Assembly: GCA_016617855.1 (NCBI GenBank)
Contig: JAECUM010001766.1
Span: 62,001-126,000, forward strand
Origin: Megalonaias nervosa
Taxonomy: Eukaryota; Mollusca; Bivalvia; Unionida; Unionidae
Length of the DNA: 64,000 nt
Reading direction: 5' to 3'
Notes under the pieces: model-generated
The model's input: the letters and a program-made list of their open reading frames with translations, nothing else
The model's database searches: none
What the model was told of the DNA's origin: nothing
Translations under genes and position numbers: made by a program
Shown: positions 1 to 13,079 of the stretch, in pieces
Numbering within the stretch: position 1 is the first letter of the stretch
Layout of the letters: each line of letters starts with the position of its first letter

Positions 1-2149
1 TTGTTTTATATTATAATCTCTTCATAATTGACTCTGATTTAAGGTTGAAAGCCATTATGAATGAATACATCAACCAGTTTATAACCCCATTCAGAAATCA
101 TTGCCTTTTGGCTGGCATTATTTGTTACCTTTCATAATTTTCCAGTCCCATTCCATTTTTCTTCATTTACTGTGAAAGATTATTCCCTGTATAGAGGGGA
201 AAAAAATAATACAAAACTTTATGTACCTAATCAGTTTCCCATGAAAGCTATATGCAAATTGATTTTAAATATCAGAAGTATAAACCATCTTTTGATCATA
301 TTCCTATTGTGAACATCATTTGATAAATTGTACCCACTGTACTCATGGGATGGATCTGTTGGGTAGTTTGTTCTGATTTTTTTAAAAAAAAAAGAAAAAA
401 GAATATTACATTATAACTCCTTGACTTGGTTCTGATATTTATGGCTTGTTTCCGCTACTTTCTTTTGGCTCATCAGTACTAGATGCAGTCTAATCATAAT
501 AACTAATGTTTTTTTTGTGCTGAACTATTATTTAAGTTTTTCTTTACAGAAGGGTAGCACATCATTTTCAATTAAAATTTCACTTGAAAATTTGATAACT
601 ATTTTTGCATCATTGTAAATTAATCATATCGTCGTAATGTTGGAAATAGCATTTCTTGCAACAGGTCACAGAGGCAGCATCCTGTTTTGTATGTTTCTTG
701 TATGTATATATGGTTATGTATTATATCTTAGCTACTTATCATGCGCTTCACAATTCCTTCTGTTGTATTCTTGGTGGAAACTTGACATAGCAACAACTTT
801 GGTGTCCATGTGCATATCTGTCCATCTATCAGTTCACACTAGATTATGGTGAATGTTAAAGTTTTAGATCAGATGTAAAGATTTCAACTTTGAAGCTAAA
901 TAGAAGTCTCTTGTACATCTTAAAGCTGCTGTTCCTTTTGAAAAAAAAAACAACAGCTTGGCTATTTTCTTCAAATTTCCAGCAGTGTCATGCAAATCTT
1001 CCCAGAATCCTCCAAGATTTCCAATTCTTTTCTTTTTCTCCTAATTTTAACCCATTGAAATTGGTTACAGTAGTACTGTAAAAATATGTTTTGGGGGATT
1101 TTTTAAAAAATATCTAATTTTTATATTTTAGTGAAATTGACCATGTAAGGGGCACCTATCAATAAAGAAAATGTTCAGAAGAGACCTGACTATAAAAATC
1201 GTGTGAAAACTTATCCATATCAAGGGCATCTGTCTATAAAGTACTGTTTTCTTGTCTTTATTGACAGGTTTCACTGTAGACATAGCTTTTTATCAATTAG
1301 GATATATAATTTTAGTCCATCACCATATTTTTGTTTCGCTTACCTTAGTATGATGACGTAAGGGTATCATTTCTCTGTGGAGATGGAGGGGATGTCATTA
1401 CTAAGAATCTTAAAATATATGTTTACATTCTTGCAGCTAAGATACATTGGGGGTGGGCTATGTGAAAGAATGGTGCAGAGGTGAGATAACATTTTGTAGA
1501 CCCTCTTGTTTAGTACAGATCAGATTATTTCTTAGTATATGATCTGATTTTGCCCAGTGTATTTAACATAGGTGGTAAATGGACAATAATATGTCAACAT
1601 AATGTCATACAACTTTTTACATTATTATATCATCCAATGTCCCAGACATATTCTTACATGTCATAACTGAAAGTAGGAATTAAGTAAAAAAATAAAAAGA
1701 GTATATTTATTGGCATATTTGTAATTATCTCTGATAGTAATGTGAAGAGATCTGGTAATTGATGCTAATTATAAATTGAGTATGTAATAAAAAAAAAATT
1801 TATGTATATAGTTTGATATCTTGGGTGGACTGGATGCATTTGAGAGGACTGCTCTTCACACTGATGCCTGTTCTAGCACTGTTCTTGACACAAGAACGTC
1901 TTGAACATTATACCCAGAATGTGTTCTCATGTTGAGAACACATGCCTGCTTTTGCAGGTGTGAACTTAATATACATATTAGAATATGTTCTACATGTTTG
2001 AAAGAAGTGATTGCATGCACAACATTCTCTTTGTTCAATTGTCCGATAAACATGATCTTCTTGGTCAGGAATGGGTCTCTCAGATGCATCCTCCTCTTTG
2101 GCCTAGTTGACTAAAAAGCTTATTGGCCACATGCCAAAACAACTCGTGA
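1..2149. other. AT-rich non-coding stretch
   Basis: I see no gene, RNA or clear mobile element. The short open frames here are low in complexity, lack family motifs and lie in AT-rich DNA with homopolymer runs. It could be intronic or 3'-untranslated DNA of a gene outside the window. Confidence 0.5.
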
Positions 2150-2365
2150 ACCCAAGATATCAGACAATACACACAAAGTCACCTATAATTATATATCTGG
2201 ACATTATGCACACAATGATCAGTAATTATATATCTAGACACTATGTACATAATAACCTATAATTATATATCTAGACTATTCATACAATAATCTATAATTA
2301 CTTATAATTATTTATCAAGACAATACAAACACAGTAACTTAAAATTATATATCCAGACATAATGT
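2150..2365. repeat. ~40-bp degenerate minisatellite
   Basis: About five imperfect copies of a unit built around TAATTATATATCTAGACA followed by a run rich in CA. The copies differ by substitutions and short indels, so the array is old. Confidence 0.75.
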
Positions 2366-2939
2366 CAAGTAAAATACTCCCATTGTAAGACAGTTGATTG
2401 TACAAAAGTCATATTTCAGTTGGCAGCACTAGCATTTCATGGATGGCAATATCTATTGTGTCTGTGAAAGAAAAGGAACGAATCAGTTATACTCTTTTAT
2501 GTTTACTTATATTGGTGTTTGTATTTTACTAGGAAACTTAGTGTTTATTTATATTGATATTGGTATTATATATAAAATAAAATGTACATGTGCTAAATGT
2601 ATTTTATGCAGCTGTGAGCACTGTTTAAGTGACTGATATAGATGTTTAGTTTTCTTCTGTTCTTTATAATCAGTTTTAACTATATAAAACAGTATGGTTA
2701 TAACTTGGAGAATGTGTTTACAAATGTGTTCATTTTGTATCTTCTTAACATGTACTATTTGTGTGTAACGATGCTAATTTTCAATATTTACTGACATACT
2801 TACCAGCATTTAACTATGTAAAAATGGTTCATCAAGTAATTTTTTATTGGCTCTACTGGTCATAGACCAGATTAGTTAATGGGATGATCTTTTGTCTGTC
2901 GTTCATACATCTGTTAATACAAGTTTGTTATCATTATTT

Positions 2940-4180
2940 CTCCTAAAATACTTGGAAGATTGCGATGAAACTTAACACACGTGCTCATTACATGGTCTTG
3001 TTGGTTCTAAATGAAAAGGGTGCAGCATGCAGCTTGGACATCCAACGAGGCTGCCATATCAGCCATGTTGAAAATCTTGCTATCACTACTCATCCTGAAT
3101 GGATGGTCATGTCAACATGAGGTTTCTACTGAAGGATTTTTTTGATGTCTAGTTGATCCTAATTGAAAATGGTGCTGATTTAATGTCCAATATGGCTGCC
3201 ATCAGCACCTTGAAAACCTTGTAATTACTACTCCTGATGAATGGAAAGTCGGATTGATATGAAGTTTTCACCAGAATATGTCTTATGATGTTTAGTTGGT
3301 TCTTAATGAAATTGGTGCTGATCAGATGTCTAATATGGCCATCACAGGGGGAAACATGAAAATCTTGTCACTACTCCACCTAAATGGATTGTCCTGTCAT
3401 TTCTAATTGGTCCTAAATGGATGTGGTGCCACTCGCAAATCCATTATGGCTTGCACTGCTGCCATTTTGAGAATCTTGTTATCACTACTCCTCCTGAATG
3501 GATGGTTGTATCAGAATGGGGATTTTAATATTTTTTTTAAAAAAAAAAAAAAACTTTATGATGTCTAGTTGGTCCTAATCGAAAATGACGTCACTCAGAT
3601 ATCCACTATGACAACCACAGTGGCCATTTTAAAAATCTTATCACTATTTCTCATGAAAGAATGATCATGTTAGCATGGTGTTTTCACTGCAAGACTTGTT
3701 ATGATGTCTAGTTAATCCTAAATGAAAATGGTGCCATTCTGACCTCCAGTATGTCTGTGACAATGAGCATCTGGAAAATATTATTATGGCTTCTGGTCCT
3801 ATCAACATTGCGTGTTCACGGGAAAACTTTATGATGATGTCTAGTTGGTCCTGAATCGAAATGGAAGTGCATCTGATATCCAATATGGTGACTGTGGCAG
3901 CTGTTTTGAAATTCTTGTTATTGTTACTACTCCAAAACAAAAAGACATATCAGAAGACTTCTTAGAATATCTTGTTGGTCCTAATTAAAGTGGTGCTATT
4001 CTGATATCCAGTTTGGCCACTGTGGTGGCCATCTTGTAAATTTTATTATCGCAACTCCTCTTAAATAGAAATTCATTTTGATGTTGGGTTTTCATCAGAA
4101 GAGTTCTTAATGGTATCTGATTCATCCTAATGAAAATGATGCAGATTGACTCTCAAAATGGCCATGGTGGCCATCAAATC
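2940..4180 (+). repeat. Degenerate ~125-150-bp tandem repeat family (copy array 1)
   Basis: The core GATGTCTAGTTGGTCCTAA followed by TGAAAATGGTGC and an ATGGC-rich segment recurs about eight times (for example near 3148, 3394, 3565, 3706, 3836, 3977, 4117). Copies are strongly diverged. The same family appears in reverse orientation at about 61370-62020, so it is dispersed in this genome and not unique to this locus. Confidence 0.8.
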
Positions 4181-4686
4181 ATTGGCACACATTGATGCTC
4201 TTCAGCCACACTATTGTCTCCCAGAAGTGAAGCTGTAAGACTTATTCTGATTGGCTGATAAAATTAACAGTGATGGTAATAACATAGGTCACCAAAACAT
4301 TGCCCCTAAGCAGTCGCTGTCACATCTTCACGTTTATCTGATTTTAATCAGATTACTGAAAAGGTGACTTAAAAAAGTAGTGACTCTTTGGCTAATGTTT
4401 CTATCAAAATTTTTCAGTATGCCTAGAATAGGTGCTATATGAAGTATATGGTGTGTTTGTCTATGCAGGCTGAGAAAATATTACTGCACTGTGAAAATAA
4501 AGACATGATTTGTAAATTTCTACACATTTGTGTATAAAACACATCTTGAAAAAACATGTATGATGACTGTCTTTCTTTTTACCATATAATCTAAGCGTTG
4601 CTTTGTAAAGAAATGGTGAGTAATTAAGTGTATGGACTCTAGTGACTCGTCCTTATTGCATGATGCATGAATGGGTTTAAAGACAT

Positions 4687-4935
4687 TGGCAGCAGGAGCC
4701 TCAGGTGGCCCGGTGGTCTGAAGCACTTGCCTTTAGCAATCACTGCCATCTCACCTCTGCATGGGTTCAAGTCTTGGGTTTGGCCAATGTGGGTAGGTAA
4801 GGTAGCTTCCCATGGATTGGTGGTTCTTACCGGGGCTTTCCCAGGATCTTCCTGTACGAGAATCATACTGGCCGTCATGTGTGGTCTGTCATGCACTGGA
4901 AAATGACAATAAACACAACAACAACAATAGCAGCA
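4687..4935 (+). mobile_element. tRNA-derived SINE with (CAA)n-type tail
   Basis: The head contains a pol III A-box-like segment (GGTGGCCCGGTGGTCTGAAG) and a B-box-like segment (GGGTTCAAGTC) about 50 bp later, then a body of about 150 bp and a 3' tail of ACAACAACAACAA type. This is the layout of a tRNA-derived SINE. It is a different family from the SINEs at 12636, 18014, 25055, 30991 and 31988. The small open frames on both strands here are by-products of this element. Confidence 0.75.
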
Positions 4936-6754
4936 AATTGCTGCAGTTAGAGAATACATTGAAATTTGGTTGCTGATCATCATTTCTGTAAAGCTAAATT
5001 GAATTTAAAAGATTGTAGCCTGCAGTACTTTTTGGTGCATAAAGAATTCTAAAATTTCTGCTTTGCTTTGGTTCATGCAGTTAAGGTACATGATCAGAAA
5101 TATGTGGTCCTCAGAAACATCTTACTGAAGACTAAGTACACAGAGCAGATTAACTCAAGAGTCAGTACACAGGACAGATAAACTAAACTAAACTAAAATA
5201 CTACTATTACATGTGTGCTTAGGCCCCTAAATCCCATTCATGGGATCTTAAAGAATATTCAAAGGCAGTTATAAACATCATCATGATTAACATGCATCAG
5301 TGAGTAATAGCAGTGTTTACAGTTGCATTGCACCACTCTCTTGCTCTCAGTGGAACACACTGAAAGGCATGTGATGCATGTAGAATAACATAGTATAGTG
5401 AGTTATGCAACAGAGAGAGTATACTGAGTTGAGCTGTTACAGATACTGGAAACTACATGCCAAGCATGCTTTGCAAGATATGTAGTCATGGAGTATGGAA
5501 ACTATATATCACGCATGCTTTTCAAGATATATTTGAAAAGTGCTGAAGATAAACTAGCATTCAACAAAATCATATGCTCAAAAACTGATGCCCCATATCA
5601 CATGGAATCTAGTGTACAAATTCCAAAACTACAGGAGTTGTGTAATCTTGACTACACATGATGCAATGTTATTTAAAGTACAAAAATTGTTATATATCTT
5701 TGTCAATTTATCTTAGTAGCTTTTTTTTTCATTGTACTCAGACTAACAAGAAATGTTCATCCTCCATTCCATGGTAGCTTCCAGTTAAGGCATTGGACCT
5801 GATGAGTATGGATTCAGTGATCATCATAGCTTCAGTCCAGATTTTATTCTGTGGTGTGTCCTTACACAAAGCATTTCACTCCACTTTGCCTCAGCACAAT
5901 ATAATCTTGAAAGCGGTGTTGTGCTGCAAACCCCCCCCCAAAAAAAACCCAACCCAACCCATCCATGTTCTGCATGAGCAAAATTTGCAGATTCTACAGC
6001 CAAGGGTTATTTATTACAATCAATGCCTTACACACATTTAAGCCAGTAAAATGGGTCAAGGTCACAGCCATAAAAATTTCAGTACTGTTTTGGTTGCGGG
6101 TGAGGGGCGATTTGTTTATATATGCAAAACCTCGTGATGATGAAACTGATTCAGTTCATTGTGCTACATGCTTATTTATCCTTTTAACCTCGAGATTAGA
6201 CAAGTACTCTGCTCATGACATCCAGACCCTGAACTTCGTCTTTGAACTTTTGGCTATAGTAAGCTGTATCTTGATTTTTCATTTGATTTTAGAGCATCAT
6301 TTAGTACCAAATTTTATCAACATTCAATGTTACTCTCTTTCCTACCCCACTCCCCCTTTTGTCATTGTATGAGTACATCAGTGCCATGGATACTTTTAAT
6401 CGAATCTTTTTTACTCTTAATGCTACAGTTTAAATAAAAGCATCAAGTGACATGTCTTGATTCATATAGCACAGTAAAGTAGTAAATTCTTAGATGTGAC
6501 ATGACATTTATATAATATAGATTAAGTTTTTAAGGTGACACATGAAATTTTATTTTTGTAATGCAAATTCTGTACCAGTTTTTGAACCATGGTCATATCT
6601 TCAAGCTTGTAAAACTTGGTTCAAAGGGCAAGGTAGTATTTTTTTTCACAGTTACAGAAGTTGACTCGTTTTTGCATTTTACTCATCGGAAAGTGTTTTT
6701 CTACTTTTCCAAAATCACCGCTGAAATTTTAAGCTTATTGAAATACTTTTTTTA
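4936..6754. other. Non-coding DNA
   Basis: No gene is supported. There is a C/A homopolymer stretch near 5930-5960. The open frame of 135 codons at 5965-6372 has no recognisable domain and a composition typical of non-coding AT-rich DNA, so I do not call it. Confidence 0.45.
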
Positions 6755-7010
6755 TAAAAAAAATAGCAACCATTTACTATAGTAGTCGAAACCATTTGAC
6801 CTTTCTATTCAATGCCTTTTTAAAATGGCAATCATTTACTGTAGTAGTTGAAACCATTTGACCTTTCTACTGAATGCCTTTTTAAAATAGCAACTATTTG
6901 CTGGTAATCTAAACCTGTTGACCTTTCTGCTAAATGTTACCTTTCTAAAATAGCAACCATTTATTAATAGTCTAAACCAAGTGACTTTTTCACTGAATGT
7001 TGTCTTTCTA
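6755..7010 (+). repeat. ~65-bp minisatellite, about four copies
   Basis: The unit is about 65 bp: AAAATAGCAACCATTTACT, then a TAGTAGTC-AAACCATT piece, then TGACCTTTCTACTGAATGCC. It repeats four times with drift. Confidence 0.75.
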
Positions 7011-7109
7011 TCTGCTGGTATACACGATAATTTGCATTTTATTAAGAAGTTTATTGTATGTAATAGATAGCAGTCAAAGTAGATTCAGAGTTTTTTGCTT
7101 TTCTCTTAG

Positions 7110-7247
7110 GGTTTTTCAGTTTCGGTTTTCATCAGTGAATCGTCATCAACCTTTTTCCCAGTTTTACCAGACCATGAGGAACATCCCACTGAAAATGGTT
7201 AAAGATCAAGGCCAGGCGAATGATGCTTGTTTGAAAGGTGTGTGCAG
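7110..7247 (+). CDS. Possible internal exon (weak)
   Basis: A pyrimidine-rich tract ending in TTCTCTTAG precedes an open segment of 138 nt (46 codons), which ends at CAG followed by GTCAGT, a good splice donor. The segment is richer in polar, protein-like codons than its surroundings, with a run reading RNIPLKMVKDQGQANDACLKG in the open frame. An alternative acceptor lies ten bases downstream. I recognise no domain and no neighbouring exons, so this could be chance. Confidence 0.2.
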
Positions 7248-8232
7248 GTCAGTACCACAAGTATAATGCGACATTCATTGCAGGCGAGACAGAGCTAATC
7301 CATCAGTAAAATAAATTAGAAGATCATATGTTTATGCAAATTTCTGTCTTGTGCATTTTTCGTCGAGAATATCTGCATGTAACACTAAACTAGTTATTTA
7401 AAAAAAGAAAAGAACATAAGATAACATCCACACTTGGCATTCCATATTGTTCCGGTTTTCCACTTCGGAGTGTAAACTAAACAAAGGAAGACCGAAGCAT
7501 CAAATATTGTTAAAATAATGACATATGGAATGGAATAGAATTTTCAACAGAGGCTGTACGTTTTACACTCTCACCCCCACCCCCCACCCCCGGGCAAGGG
7601 TGGATTAAGGCTTCGGTGGGAGGGCGGAGGGACATTTAAGATTACATCTTCAAATACACTGTGAACGCTATCATTTATATATCAGTGGCCGTTTTAGGGC
7701 TGTGCAGGAATGATGCTAAATGGGGATAATGGGCCCCCAAAATTTAATTTCTATATCACTGAAGAAATTGTGTGAAATATTCATAGAAAAAATGCAGGTT
7801 TGTTTTCAAAATAAAATTTTATTTGTAAATAATATGCTTTAGTTATAATCTGTTTTAAATAAACTCCAAAATTTTTGCCCACCCATCCACTCCACCTCCC
7901 CCTGCTTGCAGGCCCGGTGCAATCACAACTTTCGCACCTTGCTCAATTCCCGCTATTGTTGACAGATATGATTTTTCTCCATTTTAAAGTGGAATTCCGC
8001 TTTTCTCCTGACTTGAATCAGATTTTTCTTGATATAGTCCATTTTTTATATCATCTCCGATCTGGTTTTTTAAAAATGGTCTGTCCGGTCCCATTCCGCA
8101 ACAACCCTTGTAAAGTATTCGTTCCATATATTAGTTAGCACATGACTCTCGTAAAGAGTATTCTGATTGGTCAAAAGTTTAAATTCATCCAATGAATCTT
8201 CGTGTAATGGAAACTGATGGCAATGGAAAGAA

Positions 8233-8696
8233 GGTATAATGATACCAATTGTACAACCCCAGGTGGGCGGAGCTTAAGGTGTAGGGAACATTGTATTAAA
8301 AAATAAACAAGAAAACTAGCTGTGATTGGTGCATTATGTAAGAGTTGTACTTTTTGTTAGGCTTAAAAAAAAGTTGAGCTTCTTGGCAACGTGTGAGATT
8401 ATGTTAATTCATATCTAGATCACATTTTGTATTTTTTAGGATTTTTTAAAAATGTGGTACACATGACTGAAAATGTGTCTGGTGTGACTAGATAACTCTT
8501 ACCCCTGTCTAGTTCCAGCAGATTTATCTCTCTTAAATGCATTGGAGTACCTGGTTCTGTCCTTGTCAAATTGACAATCTAACATTGTTCTCTATGACAG
8601 TGTGTGATATGCATGCTAAGGTATGATAGAAAGTATATTTATTTCGCAAAACATTAGCATTGAGGTCTATGGAAAAACACTTGGTACCGTGATACC
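8233..8696 (+). mobile_element. 464-bp MITE-like element, copy 1
   Basis: This segment is nearly identical to 11139-11602. It starts GGTATAATGATACCAATTGT and its end, read from the opposite strand, begins GGTATCACGGTACCAAGTGT, giving imperfect terminal inverted repeats of about 20 bp. There is no long open frame. I could not find a convincing target duplication, so the superfamily is unknown. Confidence 0.75.
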
Positions 8697-11138
8697 TAAA
8701 GGGAAGAACAGCCTCACAGTGTATCCATAGAAACGCATACATGTGGGCAGCATTTATGAACTGTACTAGTTTCATGTAGGAAAACAAATGGATGCTGAAC
8801 ATTTTTGGTCAAATATTGACAGTCTTTTAAGAATAAAATGTATGAAATCTTCAGAAAATAGCACAAGTTGACTTTGGATGGGGGCTTTTGATAACTATAG
8901 CTATGACAGACATAGACTTGTATTGCCTGATGGCTTTATGTTTTTGTAGTCAGCTCCAAAATTGGCATACATGCAACAAAGTAAGCTATGTGAACATAAT
9001 ATAGTTGATTTTGGCCAAATATTGACAATTTTACCTGCAAAACATGATAAATCATGTATAAAAAAAACAACTATCTTGTTTTTGTAAGGCCTGCCATAAA
9101 CCAGGATAGAGAACACTCTAGGTTCACTTGTAGATAGATCACTTGTATCATATAGGATATTCTGGTATGAGTAATTTTAGGTAATTTTATTATTAAAGAT
9201 ATTGTATTCCTTCCCACTTTGATTTTAATTGTCCTGCTCTAATTGTCCATTTTTGTACACTTTCCTGCCATAAATTGTTCGTGCAGTTTATTTAGATAAG
9301 TTCTCTTGCATTCCCTTTTGTTGAAGTAGTAGGGAATACCAACAGACAAGAGCAGCTTCTTAAAGTCAGCATTTCCTATTGACACTTGTATAAGCCCAAT
9401 TATAACCTACTATTGACTTTCAATTAATTCTATTTATTTCTGTCCAGTTCTTCTTGTGCAATTTCCATATTAGGTCAAACATTATTGAGTGATAACCATA
9501 TTAGTCACATATTGCCAATTCCTTCCATTCAAGTCCACACTGTTCAAACTTTGCATCCCATCGCAAGAATCCAAAATTGGCATGGGATCATATCTGCATG
9601 TTTATGGAAGGCTGCACTCCACATGCCGGCATTGTAGAGAACATGAACTATGTGAAACAAAACAGACGCCTCATCTCAGAAAACAAAATTACATCACTCT
9701 TAAGGTCTCAACTACATACAGAAGCCTCAATGTTAGGTTCTCACTTATCAATAATGTATTTTTGGATAAATTAATTGCATTGAAGTTAATACTTTTGTTC
9801 ATGAACTCATCTGTATTACATGGATAATATATTGGAGGAAATAAAAATACCACACCTTATGTATATCATTCAGTTATCTCCCTTACACCAGACATAACAT
9901 TTCAAGAAATAAAACTTCACATTTTCAGTGATTGGCTATGAAAATAAAGAGAAGATTTGTGAAGTATTATATTAGCCCTCAGTCTTGATGCAAATGTAAG
10001 TAGAAGCAATTTAATAATTTTTCACAGTAAAGTTTACAAGTTTAAAAACTGATAAAGTATGTTTTGTTTGGTTTAGGTATTTTTCTGCCTAACTGAAGCC
10101 TATATTTGTTAATTTCTTATGTAGAAGAAATATAAATTAAATGCATCTATATTGTCTAAATTATTCACCCTTTCATATTAGATGGGAATGAACACCACTT
10201 CACCTGAAATTTTGGTGCCTGTAAGGGATGTTATAGCACAGGTGCCTTTGGACTGTCCTTGGACCTATGGGGCACTGCCTCCATATGTTTGTCCAAGGTA
10301 AGGTCATCAAACTTTTACTTTTCATTTTTCTCATTGCTGCTTTTGCCTCCTTTAATTCCTTTATCATAAGCTACATCTCCCTTTTAGATACACACCTTCC
10401 TCCTGTTTTAACTCCATTTGACTCACTATACTTATTGTTTATCTTCGGTATTTTTCTGTATTTTATTCCCCAAATTTCACCCCAAATCAAATATAACCAC
10501 TTAGAAGTTGTGATTACTGTATTTGGTGACAGATTGGCTTATTGCATCAATTTTATTCACTACACAAAGGAGGGAAGCTTTCTATTTGTGTTACAAAGAG
10601 GATGGGTAGGTTGACCTTTGTGTGAGGACTGGGGGTTAGTGACCTCATGTATCTGCAGACAGTGTAAAGTGTTGATAGCTTATACTTTACAGTAAGACTG
10701 GGTCATGTCCACCTGTCTCTGATGTTAAGTTCTGCATCTACCAAACAAATATAAAGTCCTTTATTTTAGGTGAATTGTACTTTCTGAAGTAGAAGAGGTA
10801 CATACTATTTGGTACATTGACCTTTGACCTAGTTATTACATAATATGATATAATGTGATTTATCCCATATCACTCATGTGAAGTTCAATAAGTGTTGATA
10901 TGAATAAAACACAACTCATAGTTAAAACAAGTCATTTTATTCACAAAATATAGTTTGGTAATAAAGCACAAGTATGAAAACAGCAGCTGAAATTGTTCAA
11001 AGACAATTACATACACATTAATATAAGACACAGCTTAGTACCTCATAAAATTGTTTTTGACAAGCGAGACAGTACACTTGTTACTTGTACAGTCCCAAGC
11101 TATATCACAGATTATTGAAAAAATTAAGGTTGGCTATA
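8697..11138. other. Non-coding DNA between the two MITE copies
   Basis: No gene is supported. The open frames of 112 and 115 codons at 9489-9827 and 10267-10614 have no motif; the second is hydrophobic only because the DNA is T-rich. Confidence 0.45.
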
Positions 11139-11602
11139 GGTATAATGGTACCAATTGTACAACCCCAGGTGGGCGGAGCTTAAGGTGTAGGGTACAGTGT
11201 ATTCCGAAATAAACAACAAAACTAGCTGTGATTGGTGCATTATGTAAGAGTTGTACTTTTTTGTTAGGCTTAAAAAAAAGTTGAGCCTCTTGGCAACGTG
11301 TGAGATTATGTTAATTCATATCTAGATCACATTTTGTATTTTTTAGGATTTTTTAAAAATGTGGTACACATGACTGAAAATGTGTCTGGTGTGACTAGAT
11401 AACTCTTACCCCTGTCTAGTTCCAGCAGAGTTATCTCTTTTAAATGCAATGGAGTACCTGGTTCTGTCCTTATCAAATTGACAATCTAACATTGTTCTCT
11501 ATGACAGTGTGTGACATGCATGCTAAGGTAGGATAGAAGTATATTTATTTCGCAAAACATTAGCATTGAGGTCTATGGAAAAACAATTGGTACTGTGATA
11601 CC
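11139..11602 (+). mobile_element. 464-bp MITE-like element, copy 2
   Basis: Direct-repeat partner of 8233-8696, same orientation and same length. The terminal inverted repeats are GGTATAATGGTACCAATTGT and, on the opposite strand, GGTATCACAGTACCAATTGT (16 of 20 positions equal). Homology between the copies stops exactly at the final ATACC, which supports these ends. Confidence 0.8.
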
Positions 11603-11624
11603 AGAAGAAGTATGCTTGCAAAAC

Positions 11625-12140
11625 ATGGCGTCCCAAGTTGTTGAGAGAGATCATAACATGAGAAGTTGAGATAAACGTTTAAAAAATGTATGGAAATGGG
11701 AATGGCTGGAGCGAAAAGTTGACGGAAACTTAGTTGGTCAGTTTATAAGAAAACTGAACGCTAGAGAACTGACTTTTTGTGACCTCTGCAAGAAAGATCT
11801 GAATTACGGTATTGCGGTTGGAAGAGTTTGGAACAGCACTACAAAAGAAGCTGCATACAGAAAAATTTAAGCTCAGAAAACATCTGGAAAAAGTGCAGTT
11901 AATTACTATAAGAAGAAAGATTTCTTGCATGAGAGAACAGATGTAGCCCTCTGTCAGAATATGCATACTGCATGTTGCCAATACAAGCGCTAGCTTGAAA
12001 GGAAAAGGCTCTCGTTGAGAAGGAAAAGAAACCATTGCACATTGAGCCAAGAAAGTCAGTGGTGACAAAAAGGAAGGCTAAAGAAATCTTTGCCAAAGCT
12101 GCAAAAAGATCTCGACTGGCATATCAACAGGTTCTGTCCA
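11625..12140 (+). pseudogene. Remnant of a BED-type zinc-finger (transposase-like) gene
   Basis: Reading the + strand from the ATG at 11625 gives a frame with several stops and shifts in which a zinc-finger-like motif is visible: WKWEWLERKVDGN, then ELTFCDLCKKDLNYG and, after a frame change, a second His/Cys region. A CxxC followed by later His/Cys is what BED fingers of hAT-like transposases and derived host genes show. It starts 22 bp after MITE copy 2, but homology between the MITEs does not extend into it, so they need not belong together. It is non-functional. Confidence 0.45.
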
Positions 12141-12625
12141 GTGGAGAAAAAGACAAGTGAATGTATGGGATTATTTTTATATAGTTGATGTACTTGGTTC
12201 ATTTTACAGATTTGTTATGAAAAGAGAGAAGTATATGTTTGCTGCAAACATTGACAAATTAATGTGACTTAATTACGATGTGAACACTGACATGCACATG
12301 AAATAACTTCAGCATCAATAGTATTGGAGAACAAATTCATGTGACAATAAATATTGTGAAATTATTCAAGTCAAGTTGAACATTTTTGGTAAGTTTATTA
12401 GTTTTTCAAATGATTATTTTGTTTCATATTATGATCATAAGTTGCACCAGGATCAGTTTTTTATGATTGTAAAATGCGTTTTTGGCCCCCAGGCCCCCCG
12501 GATCGGGGACGTTGCCACTCGAGACCCAGTGGGGGGGGGGGACCCCCAAACCCCCCTTAAAATTTTTTCAGTTTTTTTTATGGAAAACCAAAATCATGTC
12601 TGAGATATGAGCATAATTAGTATAC
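12141..12625. other. Non-coding DNA with a G/C homopolymer patch
   Basis: No gene seen. A short G- and C-rich patch at about 12485-12555 (runs of C and of ten or more G) contrasts with the AT-rich surroundings. Confidence 0.4.
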
Positions 12626-12635
12626 GTATTAGACG
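12626..12635. repeat. Target-site duplication of the interrupted SINE (left copy)
   Basis: GTATTAGACG at 12626-12635 is repeated exactly at 22104-22113, immediately outside the SINE head on the left and the SINE's microsatellite tail on the right. It marks the original SINE insertion, before element A split the SINE. Confidence 0.8.
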
Positions 12636-12657
12636 ACCGCTCCGGTGGGCTAGTGGT
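12636..12657 (+). mobile_element. 5' part of tRNA-derived SINE split by element A
   Basis: The sequence ACCGCTCCGGTGGGCTAGTG plus GT matches the tRNA-like head (A-box side) of the SINE family seen complete at 30991-31312. The rest of this copy continues after element A at 21769-22103. Confidence 0.8.
12653..12657. repeat. Target-site duplication GTGGT of element A (left)
   Basis: GTGGT at 12653-12657 and again at 21769-21773 directly abut the AGT...ACT termini of element A. Removing A plus one copy restores a continuous SINE head (CTAGTGGTTAGAGCG), which is an independent check on the boundary. Confidence 0.8.
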
Positions 12658-13073
12658 AGTAATAAGATAAGATGATGATCCTGAACCAAAAGAGGATTCT
12701 AGACCAGAAACCCCTACCCCCCTCCCCCAAATTATGGAGAGGTGGAAAGAGGTTTCCGAACCTTAGATTTATTTCTATTTAAACAATAGAATATTATATA
12801 ATATGGGTTATTATCCATCATCAATAAGACATGTTGGATTTGATCTGACAGACAAATTTGTAAAAGATTTAATTCGATTAGAGCAGCCTCAAGTTATACT
12901 GGCATAACAACTAAAATAGTAAGCGACTGTATTAAAAAAGTTGGTTACCATATCTCACCAAAATATGGATCACTATGGTTGTTTGCAACTGAAAATGATA
13001 TGAGAATAGTAGGTTGGGCAGATGATCCAATGATATTTATTGACAACATGGTTGATATTTTATTTGATAATGA
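12658..13073 (+). repeat. Left terminal inverted repeat of element A
   Basis: It begins AGTAATAAGATAAGATGATG; the opposite terminus read inward begins AGTAGTAAGATAAGATGATC. Identity stays high to about 13073 (TTGATAATGAT). It includes a poly-C patch mirrored by poly-G in the right copy. Inside, from about 12803, is a short open reading segment starting MGYYPSSIRHVGFDLT whose reading frame is shifted at the same place in both copies (see 21359-21768). Confidence 0.9.
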
Positions 13074-13079
13074 TCTAAT

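Noticed and set aside
4639..4983. Open frames on both strands
   Set aside because: They lie in a tRNA-derived SINE.
5965..6372. 135-codon open frame
   Set aside because: No recognisable domain, and it overlaps another equally weak frame.
10267..10614. 115-codon hydrophobic frame resembling a membrane protein
   Set aside because: The hydrophobicity follows from T-rich DNA; there is no motif and no neighbouring gene structure.
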